Notes: generated from the letters alone by a model not told the origin. Counted from the first letter of the stretch, positions 25,265 through 35,367 are shown. The stretch is DNA of 64,000 nt from Clostridium_AD sp050717545 (GCF_050717545.1 NZ_JBOITN010000017.1:132369-196368); one strand, 5' to 3'. Program-made: numbers and translations.

Positions 25265-26011
25265 ATGCTGGGTGTTTTGTCTGATGTTGGAAATATTAGA
25301 AAAACAAACGAAGACTCTGTAGGTTATTTTGAAACTAGTGATTTTGATATTTATGCAGTAGCTGATGGTATGGGAGGGCATAATGCGGGAGAGGTTGCAA
25401 GTGAACTTGCCATTAAGAGTATAATGGAGTATATAAAAAATAATCACGAGGGCTTAGACCTAAAAGAGGTTCTTTCAGACGGAATAAAATGTGCAAATAA
25501 AGAAATTTATGATGTTGCAAGTGGTAATGATTCACTTAAAGGAATGGGGACAACTATAACAATATGTTTAAAAAAACAAAATAAAATGGTCGTTGCAAAT
25601 GTAGGGGATAGCAGTTGTTATATTATTGATAATAACAGAAAGTTATTGAAAATCACAAGGGATCATTCTCTTGTGCAACAGCTTTTAGATAACGGTTCTA
25701 TAACGGAAGAAAGTGCTAGAACTCATCCAAATAAAAATATTATTACGAGAGCACTTGGAACAAATGAGGTTGTAGAAGTAGATTTGTTTGAGGTTGATTT
25801 AGATAATGTAATTAAATGTATTTTGTGTACGGATGGGCTTACCAATGATGTGACTTATTCTGAAATGTATGATATTATTATCAAAAATGAAAATGCATCT
25901 AGCTGCAAAATGTTAGTGGAGTTAAGCAAATCTAAGGGTGGACGTGATAACATATCAGTTATAGTGTTTGAAGGAGGGTGCAGAGATGATAGGAACCATA
26001 CTAGGCAGTAG
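25265..26011 (+). CDS. prpC: PP2C-type serine/threonine phosphatase (Stp/PrpC)
   Basis: Manganese-dependent phosphatase that reverses PrkC phosphorylation. The 248 residues contain DVGNIRKTNEDS, ADGMGGHNAGE, a VGDSSCY motif and CTDGLTNDV near the C-terminus. The 3' end overlaps prkC by 26 bases, so the pair is co-translated. Confidence 0.95.
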   Translation: MLGVLSDVGNIRKTNEDSVGYFETSDFDIYAVADGMGGHNAGEVASELAIKSIMEYIKNNHEGLDLKEVLSDGIKCANKEIYDVASGNDSLKGMGTTITICLKKQNKMVVANVGDSSCYIIDNNRKLLKITRDHSLVQQLLDNGSITEESARTHPNKNIITRALGTNEVVEVDLFEVDLDNVIKCILCTDGLTNDVTYSEMYDIIIKNENASSCKMLVELSKSKGGRDNISVIVFEGGCRDDRNHTRQ

Positions 26012-27944
26012 ATATGAACTCCTCGAAAAAATTGGAGAGGGTGGTATGGCAATAGTTTACAAAGCTAGGTGTCAATTACTCAATCGTTATGTTGCTGTGA
26101 AAATACTAAAAGAAGAATTCTCTAATAACATAGATTTTATGGAAAAGTTTAAAAAAGAAGCTTTATCTGTAGCTAGCCTCTCATCAAATAATATAGTTAA
26201 TATTTATGATGTTGGGCAAGAAAGAGATATAAACTATATAGTAATGGAATATATAAAAGGAAAAACATTAAAGGAAATTATAGTTCAAAATGGTAGTATG
26301 AATTATAATTTGGTGTTAGACTACGGTATGCAAATTGCCAAAGCACTTGAGTGTGCTCATAAAAATAACATTATTCATAGAGATATAAAACCGCATAATA
26401 TTTTAGTGACTGAGGATGGAACAGTTAAAGTTACAGATTTTGGGATAGCAAAAGCTGCCAGTTCTGTAACTATAACCAATACTAGTACAGTTATGGGATC
26501 AGCTCACTATTTTTCGCCAGAACAAGCTAAAGGAAGTTTTGTGGATTTTCGAACGGATATTTATTCTTTTGGTATAGTCCTTTATGAGATGGTTACAGGC
26601 AGAGTGCCTTATGATGCAGATAGCCCTGTTTCAGTAGCATTAAAACATATACAAGAAGTCGTTGTACCACCTAAACAAATAAACGGGAATGTTCCTGAAA
26701 ATTTAAATAAATTAATATTAAAGGCCATAGAAAAAGAGCCTATAAAGAGGTATCAAACTGCGAAAGAAATATTTTTAGATTTACAAAGAATACAAAATAA
26801 TAGTTCATATTCTATCGCAACTAGTAGCATGGAAAATGAATACACAAGAGTTATGGCACCTGTAAATGTAGAAGATCATAAAAACGAAGATGAAGATAAA
26901 AATAAAAATAAAAATGAAAATGAAAATCTAAAGCCTAAAGTTAAAAACAATAAAAACAATAAAACTAAGATAATAGTTATTATTGCTTTTATTTTATTGA
27001 TTCTTTTAGGTAGTGCTGCTGGACTCTTACTTAGAAACTATATTACAAACAAGCAGGAGGCTGTTGTAGCCAAGATATTAGTGCCTACAATTATTGGTTT
27101 AGATAAGGCAGAGGCAAAGGATGCAGTTGAAGCCAAAGGTTTAAAGATTGTTATAACTGAAGAAAATAGCGACAAGCCAGAAGGTACTGTTATAGTAAGT
27201 TTCCCAGAGGCGGGAACAGAAGTTGAGGCAAATAGCAACGTAAGAGTTACGGTAAGTAAAGGGCTTGAAAGTTTTAAAATTCCTTCTGTTGAAGGGAGTA
27301 ATGAATCTTTGGCTGAAGCTAGTATTAAGCAAAATGGATTGATTGTCGGTGATGTTACAAAAGAATTTAGTGATTCTGTGGAGAGTGGAAATGTAATAAG
27401 GCAAGATCCTAGTGAAGACAGTTTAGTTAAAAAGGGCGATATGGTAAATTTAGTAATAAGTAGGGGGGCGGAAGCTAAAACAGCTAAGGTTCCAGACTTA
27501 ATGGGTTTATCAATAGATGCAGCGCAGCAAGCATTAAAAACTAAAAAATTAACATTGGGTGATAAACAAGAAAAGATAACAGAGGATAAATTACAGGATG
27601 GCAAAATATTTAATCAAACTATTGAGGCAAGTACGCCAATTCCAGAGGGTTATTCTGTAGGAATTAGCTATTATAAGTATCAGGAACCTGTAAAAGAGCA
27701 ATTTGATGTTCCGGACTTTAAAGGCAAAACTATTAAAGAGGCGAAAGATTTAGCATCGCAAAAGGATATAACTATAGTGGCTCCAGGAAATGATGAAGAT
27801 ATTGTTGATTCGCAAGATAAGTTAGCAGGGACTAAGGCGAATGTTGGAGATGTTATAACTTTAACAAGTAAGGTGGCGGTTGCTCCAGTAACTACTGAAA
27901 CACCAACACCACCAGAATCAGCAACCCCTAATAAAAACAAATAA
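25986..27944 (+). CDS. prkC: Membrane Ser/Thr protein kinase with PASTA repeats
   Basis: A PrkC/Stk kinase that senses cell-wall fragments; in B. subtilis it triggers germination. Start ATG 25986 is chosen by the GGAGGG upstream. The 652 residues comprise a kinase domain (1-265) with GEGGMA, Lys39 in VAVK, H131-R-D133 and DFGIAKA. An Asn/Lys-rich linker and one membrane segment (about 328-350) follow, then extracellular PASTA repeats and a Thr/Pro-rich tail. RBS and overlap show coupling to prpC. Confidence 0.96.
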   Translation: MIGTILGSRYELLEKIGEGGMAIVYKARCQLLNRYVAVKILKEEFSNNIDFMEKFKKEALSVASLSSNNIVNIYDVGQERDINYIVMEYIKGKTLKEIIVQNGSMNYNLVLDYGMQIAKALECAHKNNIIHRDIKPHNILVTEDGTVKVTDFGIAKAASSVTITNTSTVMGSAHYFSPEQAKGSFVDFRTDIYSFGIVLYEMVTGRVPYDADSPVSVALKHIQEVVVPPKQINGNVPENLNKLILKAIEKEPIKRYQTAKEIFLDLQRIQNNSSYSIATSSMENEYTRVMAPVNVEDHKNEDEDKNKNKNENENLKPKVKNNKNNKTKIIVIIAFILLILLGSAAGLLLRNYITNKQEAVVAKILVPTIIGLDKAEAKDAVEAKGLKIVITEENSDKPEGTVIVSFPEAGTEVEANSNVRVTVSKGLESFKIPSVEGSNESLAEASIKQNGLIVGDVTKEFSDSVESGNVIRQDPSEDSLVKKGDMVNLVISRGAEAKTAKVPDLMGLSIDAAQQALKTKKLTLGDKQEKITEDKLQDGKIFNQTIEASTPIPEGYSVGISYYKYQEPVKEQFDVPDFKGKTIKEAKDLASQKDITIVAPGNDEDIVDSQDKLAGTKANVGDVITLTSKVAVAPVTTETPTPPESATPNKNK

Positions 27945-27980
27945 TTATATCTTTGAAAATATTTTAATGAAGGAGTATAT

Positions 27981-28850
27981 ATGCAAGGAGTAATCATAAA
28001 AGGTATAGGTGGATTATATTTTGTAAAAGCTGAAGACAAAGTCATAGAATGTAAGGCGAGAGGAAAGTTCAGGTATACTGGGCTTTCTCCCGTTATTGGT
28101 GACAAAGTGGAAATAATGTTAGAGAAAGATATTACCAAAGGCGTAATTGAAAAGATTTTTCCAAGAGATACAGAAATGATACGACCAGTAGTTGCTAATG
28201 TTACGCAAGCATTTGTAGTTTTTTCTTTCAAAAAACCTGACTTAAATATGGAACTACTTAATAAATTTCTAGTGCTTTGTGAACATTATGGATTAAAGAT
28301 AGTTCTATGTCTAAATAAGCTAGATTTAGTTACCGAGGTTGATGAAGATATTGTAAAAGAATTAAAAAGCGTTGGATGTGATATAATATTTTTAAAAGCA
28401 AAAGAAGGAATGGGACTTTTGGAGCTTAAGACAAAAATAAAAGATAATATTTCTGTTTTTTGTGGACCATCTGGAGTTGGAAAGTCAACTATACTTAATA
28501 ATTTACTTGGTAGAGAAGCTATGAAAACTGGAGATATAAGCAAGAAATCTCAAAAAGGTAAACACACAACTCGTCACAGTGAACTTATTGAATATGAAGA
28601 AGGTTTTTTGCTTGATACCCCTGGATTTTCATCTCTTAGTTTAGACTTCATAGAAAAAGAGAAATTACAGGAATGTTTTCCTGAGTTTGAAAAACATAGA
28701 TGTGAATGTAGGTTCTCTAATTGTATGCATTACAAAGAACCCAATTGTAGGGTTAAGCAGGCAGTAGAGGCTAATGAAATTTACAAGGACCGATATAAAT
28801 TTTATATAAAGACATTAGAAGAAATTATTGCTAGGGGGAATAACAGATGA
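27981..28850 (+). CDS. rsgA: Ribosome small-subunit GTPase RsgA
   Basis: Circularly permuted GTPase that matures the 30S subunit. The 289 residues have an N-terminal OB fold, NKLDLV (G4) before GPSGVGKST (G1), DTPGFSS (G3) and a C-terminal zinc site (C-x-C-x-F-S-N-C-x-H...C). It overlaps rpe by 4 bases. Confidence 0.96.
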   Translation: MQGVIIKGIGGLYFVKAEDKVIECKARGKFRYTGLSPVIGDKVEIMLEKDITKGVIEKIFPRDTEMIRPVVANVTQAFVVFSFKKPDLNMELLNKFLVLCEHYGLKIVLCLNKLDLVTEVDEDIVKELKSVGCDIIFLKAKEGMGLLELKTKIKDNISVFCGPSGVGKSTILNNLLGREAMKTGDISKKSQKGKHTTRHSELIEYEEGFLLDTPGFSSLSLDFIEKEKLQECFPEFEKHRCECRFSNCMHYKEPNCRVKQAVEANEIYKDRYKFYIKTLEEIIARGNNR

Positions 28851-29497
28851 TAAAAATAGCACCATCAATATTGTCAGCAGATTTTTCAAGGTTAGGGGAG
28901 CACATTAAGCAGTTAGAAGAATGCGAGGCTGATATGATTCATATCGATGTAATGGATGGCATGTTCGTACCTAACATTTCTTTTGGAACCCCTATTATTA
29001 AGAGTGTTAGAAAAATAACTAAATTACCTTTTGATGTACATCTTATGATAGAAGATCCTTCTAGATATGTAGAGGAATTTGCAAAAGCAGGTGCAGACAT
29101 TATAACAGTTCATTATGAAACTGATAGGCATATTGATCGAACTATTAATTATATAAAAAGTTTTGGAATTAAAGCAGGTGTTGCATTAAATCCTGCAACG
29201 CCTGTGGCATTACTTAAAGAGATAATAAGTAATCTTGATATGGTACTTATTATGTCAGTAAACCCAGGATTTGGAGGTCAAAAGTATATTAAATATTGTT
29301 CAAATAAAATCCAAGAAGTTAGAGATCTTGCAGATATTTATAATAAAGACATCATGATTCAAGTTGACGGTGGCGTTGATGAAACTAATATTCACGATGT
29401 TGTGAGTAGTGGTGCGAATGTAATTGTAGCCGGCTCTGCAGTATTTAAGAATAATGAAATTGAGAAAAATATAAAGGCACTAAGGGCTGGTATTTAA
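28847..29497 (+). CDS. rpe: Ribulose-phosphate 3-epimerase
   Basis: Pentose phosphate pathway enzyme. The 216 residues contain APSILSADFSRL, the metal ligands in HIDVMDGMFVPN and VHLMIE, and MSVNPGFGGQ and VDGGV, as in TIM-barrel epimerases. Confidence 0.96.
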   Translation: MIKIAPSILSADFSRLGEHIKQLEECEADMIHIDVMDGMFVPNISFGTPIIKSVRKITKLPFDVHLMIEDPSRYVEEFAKAGADIITVHYETDRHIDRTINYIKSFGIKAGVALNPATPVALLKEIISNLDMVLIMSVNPGFGGQKYIKYCSNKIQEVRDLADIYNKDIMIQVDGGVDETNIHDVVSSGANVIVAGSAVFKNNEIEKNIKALRAGI

Positions 29498-29498
29498 C

Positions 29499-30134
29499 AT
29501 GAAGGTCATAATAATATCAGGAGGTAATCCGCCCTCAAAAGAAGTACTTAAAAAAGAAATTATTAAGGACACATTTTTAATTGGGGCAGATAGTGGTGCA
29601 AATTGCTTGTTTGATTATAAAATAAAACCTGATTTGCTTGTTGGGGATTTTGATTCGATTGATAAAAAAGTGCTTAATTATTTTAAACAAAACAATTGCA
29701 AAGTCGATACTTATCCAACAGAAAAGGATTTTACTGACACTGAGATTGCAGTTGAAAAGGCTTTACTCATGAAACCTGATAAAATAGTACTCTTAGGGTG
29801 CATTGGAAGTAGAATTGATCATATACTTGGAAACATAGGAATGCTAAAAATATGCCTTGAAAAAGGCGTTGACGCGTGTATTGTGGATGAAAACAACAAT
29901 ATTAGGTTAATTGATACAGGGGCTTCTTTAAAAGGCGTTAGAGGCCAGATATTCTCACTTGCGTCATATGGTGATGAAGTAATTGGATTAACAATTGAAG
30001 GTGCCAAATATCCATTAAATAACTATAATTTAAAAATTGGACAGAGTATATCAATTTCTAATGAATTTGAAGGCCACCAAGTCAAGCTTAAATTTAAATC
30101 TGGAACCCTTTTGGTAATACTAGCAACAGATTAA
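29499..30134 (+). CDS. thiN: Thiamine pyrophosphokinase
   Basis: Converts thiamine to thiamine diphosphate. The 211 residues carry the family motifs GADSGANCL, DLLVGDFDSI and TEKDFTDTEIAVE, then GSRIDHILGN. It starts one base after rpe, in the usual rsgA-rpe-thiN order. Confidence 0.94.
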   Translation: MKVIIISGGNPPSKEVLKKEIIKDTFLIGADSGANCLFDYKIKPDLLVGDFDSIDKKVLNYFKQNNCKVDTYPTEKDFTDTEIAVEKALLMKPDKIVLLGCIGSRIDHILGNIGMLKICLEKGVDACIVDENNNIRLIDTGASLKGVRGQIFSLASYGDEVIGLTIEGAKYPLNNYNLKIGQSISISNEFEGHQVKLKFKSGTLLVILATD

Positions 30135-30137
30135 TTT

Positions 30138-30180
30138 AAACTATTTTTTATTGAGATCATCAATAAAAAATAGTTTTTTT
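30138..30180 (+). terminator. Terminator of the yicC-thiN gene run
   Basis: A perfect 17-bp stem (30138-30154 with 30160-30176), 5-base loop, T-run extending to 30180. Confidence 0.9.
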
Positions 30181-30246
30181 ATTTTGTCAACATTGCTTAA
30201 AATGAATCATATAATAATACTGGAATACTTTGAGGGGGAATAACTT

Positions 30247-30417
30247 ATGAAAAGGTGGTTTAGATATTTACAGAGGCAACTTGGGGTAATCATAGTGTGT
30301 TTAGGTATAGGAATAATAACAGTGGTAATAGTTCCGTTTTGGTGGTGGATAATTGTTGTGGGAGGAGGAATCGTTTATTTTGGTTTTAGTATAATGGATC
30401 ACAATAATCATTGTTAA
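30247..30417 (+). CDS. 56-residue Trp-rich membrane protein
   Basis: ATG at 30247 after GAGGGGG. The product starts with a basic stretch (MKRWFRYLQRQ), then a long hydrophobic region (about 13-47) with a WWW centre, and ends in a short polar tail (DHNNHC). One hairpin or two short membrane helices are likely. I do not recognise a family. Its place between thiN and spoVM suggests a conserved clostridial gene, but this is an inference. Confidence 0.6.
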   Translation: MKRWFRYLQRQLGVIIVCLGIGIITVVIVPFWWWIIVVGGGIVYFGFSIMDHNNHC

Positions 30418-30565
30418 TTGTTAGTTGTTAGTAATTTATAGAAAAAAGTAGGTTCAGAAGAATTTACTTATGTATTTTAGGGCATCATAAAAGTTAGTAA
30501 CTTTTTAATTATATAGGGATTATAATTAAATGGTTTTGTATATAAAATATTTGGGAGGTAAGAAA

Positions 30566-30634
30566 ATGAGAATTATGGCTATTAAATTACCGAGATTTAT
30601 GTCCCGAATAATCAGATTTTTCTTAAGAAAATAA
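30566..30634 (+). CDS. spoVM: Stage V sporulation protein M (22 residues)
   Basis: A tiny amphipathic helix protein that binds the curved forespore membrane and anchors SpoIVA for coat and cortex assembly. The product MRIMAIKLPRFMSRIIRFFL plus Arg-Lys aligns with B. subtilis SpoVM through the IKLPRF/IKLPKF core, and lies between thiN and rpmB exactly as in B. subtilis. GGAGG is 8 bases upstream. It is slightly shorter than the 26-residue Bacillus protein. Confidence 0.88.
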   Translation: MRIMAIKLPRFMSRIIRFFLRK

Positions 30635-30724
30635 CATATAAAAATTTGACGATTAGAATTTTAAGGTAAAATTCAACTGTAAGTGGGTTTAGATAAGATG
30701 TAAATATAGGTTGGATTTAAATAA

Positions 30725-30750
30725 AAAATGCAGCTACTAGGCTGCATTTT
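30725..30750 (-). terminator. Terminator of rpmB
   Basis: AAAATGCAGC (30725-30734) pairs with GCTGCATTTT (30741-30750); on the minus strand the stem is followed by a T-run. Confidence 0.8.
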
Positions 30751-30760
30751 CATTTCTTAA

Positions 30761-30952
30761 TTATATAGCACGTTGTACTTTACCTGAACGAAGACATCTA
30801 GTACATACATGTATAGACTTAGGCGTTCCGCTAACTATAGCTTTAACCTTTTGGATATTTGGAGCCCATTTTCTTTTTGACTCACGGTGTGAGTGACTAT
30901 ATTGGCTACCTGAAATAACACCTTTATTGCATATTTCGCATTTTCTTGACAA
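30761..30952 (-). CDS. rpmB: Ribosomal protein L28, zinc-binding (C+) form
   Basis: A 63-residue 50S protein. The start is TTG at 30950-30952, 8 bases after AGGAGG; a GTG at 30961 overlaps the ribosome binding site and is rejected. Two CxxC pairs (CEIC and CTRC) form a zinc ribbon. It is transcribed opposite to its neighbours, as is usual for rpmB at this locus. Confidence 0.95.
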   Translation of the reverse strand: MSRKCEICNKGVISGSQYSHSHRESKRKWAPNIQKVKAIVSGTPKSIHVCTRCLRSGKVQRAI

Positions 30953-31148
30953 TGAAAACACCTCCTTAAGACTATGAAGAACAAAATCTTCTCAATTGAA
31001 ACACGCATTATTGTAACATATATACTGCTACGCGTGCAAGCAAAAATAAAAAGTATTAGCAATAAAAGTAATTATTATATTAAATTTGTTGAATAAATTA
31101 CTATTATAATATAAAATAATCTATATAGAACTATAAGGAGGAATTACA

Positions 31149-31499
31149 ATGAAGGGTAACATTATAAACGAGAATGGTACTATATATTATTCAGAGGAAG
31201 CATTAGCTAATATAGTTGGCATTTCTACAACTGAATGTTATGGAGTTGTAGGCATGGCACTCAAAGATGCTAAAGATGGGTTTTGGCAATTAATTAAGAA
31301 TGATAGTTTAAACAAAGGAGTTAAGATTAATTCTAAGGAAAATAAACTATTTATTGAATTATATATAATAGTTGAATATGGAACAAAAATATCTGTAATA
31401 GCAAATAATATAATTCAAAAAACAAAATATAATGTTGAAAATTATACAGGGCTGAAGATTGGAGCAATAACAGTGAATGTCCAAGGCGTAAGGGTCTAA
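31149..31499 (+). CDS. yloU: Asp23/Gls24 family protein YloU
   Basis: A 116-residue Asp23 domain protein (GTIYYSEEALANIVGISTTECYGVVGM, then VNVQGVRV). Family members are cell-envelope stress associated. It is always next to yloV, here with 13 bases between. RBS AAGGAGG. Confidence 0.9.
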   Translation: MKGNIINENGTIYYSEEALANIVGISTTECYGVVGMALKDAKDGFWQLIKNDSLNKGVKINSKENKLFIELYIIVEYGTKISVIANNIIQKTKYNVENYTGLKIGAITVNVQGVRV

Positions 31500-31512
31500 G
31501 GGGGAATAAACA

Positions 31513-33156
31513 GTGGAATACTTTAAAATAAATGGACAGCATTTCCGTAATATGGTAATAAATGCATCAAATAGGTTAGAAGAAAAAAAAGAGTACGTGA
31601 ATTCGCTAAATGTATTTCCAGTTCCAGATGGTGACACAGGGACTAATATGTCAATGACATTTAAGTCAGCAGTTCAAGAAATTGAAAATATCGAAGATAA
31701 GTCAATTGGTGAGATATCAAAGAAGATAGCTAGAGGCGCTCTGATGGGCGCAAGAGGCAATTCAGGCGTTATACTATCACAAATATTTAGGGGCATTGCA
31801 AAAGGGCTAGAAGGCAAATCAGATGCAACTTGCGAGGAATTTTCTAAAAGTATTTTGGAAGGCTCAAAATTTGCGTATAAGGCTGTTATGAGGCCAACTG
31901 AAGGAACTATATTAACTATTATTAAAGCTGCTGGGGAATGCGCAGTGAGTAGCGAGCAGGAAAACATTGTTTCTCTTTTGCAAGAGATTTGTGAGCATAG
32001 TGAAATAGTGCTGGATAAAACTCCAGATATGCTTGCAGCATTAAAAGAGGCAGAAGTAGTTGATGCAGGTGGCATGGGACTTTTAATATTACTTAAAGGC
32101 ATGCATGAAGCATTAGAGAGTGACATGAAAGCAGCAATTAATAAGGGTGATAAGCAGAGTAATATAGCAGTGCCATCACCATCTGCAACTCAACATATAC
32201 CTGTTAACATAAAATTTGCATATTGCACCGAATTGTTAGTAATAGCTCCAGATGTTGATACTAATAAACTAAAAAAATATCTAGAAGAGTTTGGGGATTC
32301 AATGGTTGTGGTTTCTCAAGATGAGTTCCTTAAAATTCATATACACACAAATGATCCGGGGTTAGTACTTTCAAAAGCAGTAACATTAGGAGAACTTTCT
32401 AAAGTGAAAATTGAAAATATGCGGGAACAACATAGAAATTTATTAGGCATAATAGATGAGAAAGTTGAGAAACCTGTAAAAGAAAATGTTTCTGAAAATA
32501 AGAAATATGGATTTATATCTGTTGCACTTGGAGAAGGGATTAAGAATATTTTTGAGGATTTGGGTGTGGATGTTGTAATACAAGGCGGCCAGACTATGAA
32601 TCCAAGCACACAAGACATATTAGATAGTATCAATGAAATTAACGCAGAAAACATATTTATATTACCTAATAATAAAAATATAATTATGGCTGCAAAGCAA
32701 GCGGTTGAACTATCAGAAAAAAATGTAATTGTAATTGAGTCTAAAACTATACCGCAAGGGATAACCGCTGTAACAATGTTTAACAACGAAGTTAGTGTAG
32801 AAGAGAATGAGAACACATTAAAAGAAGCAATAAAAAATGTTGCAACAGCCTCTGTAACATACGCAGTTAAGGATACTCAAACAGACGGAATTATAATAAA
32901 AGAGGGCAATATATTAGGTTTAGTTGAGCAAGATATTAAAGAAGTTGGTACAGACATTTATAAAGTTTGTACAGATATTATTGGTAGTATGATTACAAGT
33001 GAGAGTGAGCTTATTACAATTTTTTATGGTGAAGATTGTGTAACAAGTGAAGTAGAAGAATTTATTTCTAAGATAGAACAAAAATACCCAGATATAGACA
33101 TACAACACTATAATGGCAAACAACCGTTATATTATTTTATTGCGTCAGTAGAATAA
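31513..33156 (+). CDS. yloV: DAK2-domain fatty-acid kinase-like protein (YloV/FakA)
   Basis: FakA-type kinase that, with a DegV-like lipid-binding partner, phosphorylates fatty acids. The 547 residues include the DhaL nucleotide domain (NVFPVPDGDTGTNMS, ARGNSGVILSQIFRG, DAGGMGLL) and a C-terminal DegV-like region (YCTELLV; QGGQTMNPST). GTG start at 31513 with GGGGGAA upstream. Confidence 0.9.
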   Translation: MEYFKINGQHFRNMVINASNRLEEKKEYVNSLNVFPVPDGDTGTNMSMTFKSAVQEIENIEDKSIGEISKKIARGALMGARGNSGVILSQIFRGIAKGLEGKSDATCEEFSKSILEGSKFAYKAVMRPTEGTILTIIKAAGECAVSSEQENIVSLLQEICEHSEIVLDKTPDMLAALKEAEVVDAGGMGLLILLKGMHEALESDMKAAINKGDKQSNIAVPSPSATQHIPVNIKFAYCTELLVIAPDVDTNKLKKYLEEFGDSMVVVSQDEFLKIHIHTNDPGLVLSKAVTLGELSKVKIENMREQHRNLLGIIDEKVEKPVKENVSENKKYGFISVALGEGIKNIFEDLGVDVVIQGGQTMNPSTQDILDSINEINAENIFILPNNKNIIMAAKQAVELSEKNVIVIESKTIPQGITAVTMFNNEVSVEENENTLKEAIKNVATASVTYAVKDTQTDGIIIKEGNILGLVEQDIKEVGTDIYKVCTDIIGSMITSESELITIFYGEDCVTSEVEEFISKIEQKYPDIDIQHYNGKQPLYYFIASVE

Positions 33157-33175
33157 AAGCCCTAGGGCTTTTTTT
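33155..33175 (+). terminator. Terminator after yloV
   Basis: AAAAGCCC-TA-GGGCTTTT followed by further T residues. The 2-base loop means the top pairs open, but the arrangement is terminator-like. Confidence 0.65.
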
Positions 33176-33253
33176 CTTGTAGCGGTGCGTCCGTGATGAG
33201 CATAATACAACAAATGAATTTATTAGTAAAATTTTATTCTTGGAGTGGTATTT

Positions 33254-35290
33254 GTGGATATTTATAGTGATATAAAATATATAAAGGGTGTTGGCCCTAA
33301 AATGGCAGAAAACTTGAATAAATGTGGTATTTATAATGTGTTAGATATATTATTATATTTTCCGAGAGATTATGAGAATGTATCAGCGCATAAAAGTATC
33401 CTAGAATGCATGGAGAATGAAAAAGTTATTATAGAATGTAGCGTTTTAAATATATTAAAAGATGTTAGATTAAAGAATAATAAAACTCTTTCTACCATAG
33501 TTTTTTTTCAAGGTGACAACAAATTCAAAGGTAAATGGTTTAATCAGATATATGCAAAGAATAGTTTTAAAATTTCAAATGAATACATTATTACAGGGAA
33601 AGTTAGCAAATTCAAAGAAGAGATAATAATTATGAATCCTAAAATCATGAAGAATACATCAATGGATACAAATACTATTATTGCAAAATACCCACTTAAA
33701 AATAATATTACAAATAATTTTTTGAATAAAATTATATCTGGATTGCTAAGTGATATTAGTATTACAGAAAATTTACCAAAGTGGATTGTGGATAAATATG
33801 ATTTCTGCTCTTTAGAGGCTGCGGTGAGAAATATACATAGCCCTGTAAGCTTAAAACGTCTTGATGAATCAAGACGAAGGCTTAAATTCCAAGAGTTATT
33901 TACGTATTCATTAAAAATATTAATGCTAAAAGAGTTTATAAAATTTAATAATGATGGTATTCAATTTAAAATAGCGCCAGAACTTATAGTATTAAAGGAA
34001 AAATTGCCATTTGAGCTCACCAATGCTCAAAGTAAAGTTATAAGAGAAATCCTAATAGATCAGAAAAAAGCTAAAGGTATGAACAGGTTGCTACAAGGGG
34101 ATGTTGGTAGCGGTAAAACTATAGTTGCAATAATTACTATGTTTAATGTGGTAAAAAATGGGTATCAAGCATCTATAATGGCACCAACTGAGATTTTAGC
34201 AAAGCAACATTATGCAGAAATTCAAAGTGTATTAAAAGATTTTTCATTAAACATAAAATTGTTAAGTGGAAGCACAACTCCTAAAAACAAACAATTAATC
34301 AAAGAGGAATTAAAAAGAGGAACTATTAATATTATTGTTGGAACTCATGCTCTTATTGAAGATAATGTAGAATTTAAAAATGTAGGCATGATTGTTACTG
34401 ATGAGCAACATCGATTTGGAGTATCACAAAGGAATAGGTTATCGAGTAAAGGCAAAAACATAGATATTCTTGTAATGACAGCTACTCCTATTCCTAGAAC
34501 ATTGTCATTATATTTATATGGTGATTTAGACGTTTCTATAATAGATGAATTGCCACCTGGTAGGCAAGTAATTGACACAAGTTATGAGGATATGGAATCA
34601 AGTGAGCGAGTATATAACTTTGCTTTAGATGAGATTAATAAGGGAAGACAAGTTTATATAGTTTGTCCACTGGTAGAAGAAAATGAAGAAATGAAGTTAA
34701 GCTCAGTTGAGATGCTTTATGAAAAATTAAAAAAAGAACAATTTAAATCTATAGAAATAGGAATGATATATGGTAAAATGCCAGGTAAACTTAAAATCGA
34801 AATAATGGATAAATTTAAGGCAGGTGAAATTAAAGCACTAGTTTCTACTACTGTAATTGAAGTTGGAGTAAACGTTCCTAATGCCACAGTTATGATAATT
34901 GAAAACTCAGAGAGATTTGGACTAGCACAACTTCATCAACTTAGGGGAAGAGTAGGGAGAGGAAAGCATAAGTCATATTGTATACTTCTAGCTAAAATTA
35001 CAAATAATGTAGTGAGAAAAAGGTTAGAAGTACTTATAAAAAGCAATGATGGCTTTTTTATTGCAGAAGAAGATTTAAAAACTAGAGGTGCAGGGGAATT
35101 ATTTGGAATTAGGCAGTCTGGTGAATCGGGTCTGATATTGGCAGATATAATTTCCGATATAGATATTTTAAAGCTTGCAAATAATGAAGCTAAAATGTTA
35201 TTGCGGAGTGATAATACTTACGACGTGCGCGTAAAGAATGAAATATTAGAAAAAATCAAGAAAAGCTCTAGTTATATTTGCTTTAATTAG
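33254..35290 (+). CDS. recG: ATP-dependent DNA helicase RecG
   Basis: Fork-reversal and branch-migration helicase. GTG at 33254 is preferred because GGAG (33242-33245) sits 8 bases before it; an upstream GTG overlaps that site. The 678 residues have an N-terminal wedge domain (GVGPKMAENL), Walker A LLQGDVGSGKT, DEQHRFG box, TATPIPRTL and the C-terminal QLRGRVGRG motif. Confidence 0.96.
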   Translation: MDIYSDIKYIKGVGPKMAENLNKCGIYNVLDILLYFPRDYENVSAHKSILECMENEKVIIECSVLNILKDVRLKNNKTLSTIVFFQGDNKFKGKWFNQIYAKNSFKISNEYIITGKVSKFKEEIIIMNPKIMKNTSMDTNTIIAKYPLKNNITNNFLNKIISGLLSDISITENLPKWIVDKYDFCSLEAAVRNIHSPVSLKRLDESRRRLKFQELFTYSLKILMLKEFIKFNNDGIQFKIAPELIVLKEKLPFELTNAQSKVIREILIDQKKAKGMNRLLQGDVGSGKTIVAIITMFNVVKNGYQASIMAPTEILAKQHYAEIQSVLKDFSLNIKLLSGSTTPKNKQLIKEELKRGTINIIVGTHALIEDNVEFKNVGMIVTDEQHRFGVSQRNRLSSKGKNIDILVMTATPIPRTLSLYLYGDLDVSIIDELPPGRQVIDTSYEDMESSERVYNFALDEINKGRQVYIVCPLVEENEEMKLSSVEMLYEKLKKEQFKSIEIGMIYGKMPGKLKIEIMDKFKAGEIKALVSTTVIEVGVNVPNATVMIIENSERFGLAQLHQLRGRVGRGKHKSYCILLAKITNNVVRKRLEVLIKSNDGFFIAEEDLKTRGAGELFGIRQSGESGLILADIISDIDILKLANNEAKMLLRSDNTYDVRVKNEILEKIKKSSSYICFN

Positions 35291-35367
35291 GTAAAAAATA
35301 TCTTTGTATAAATTAAGTATATATGTTAAAATATTATCGAAACTTGCTTAGATGGAGGAATAAACAT

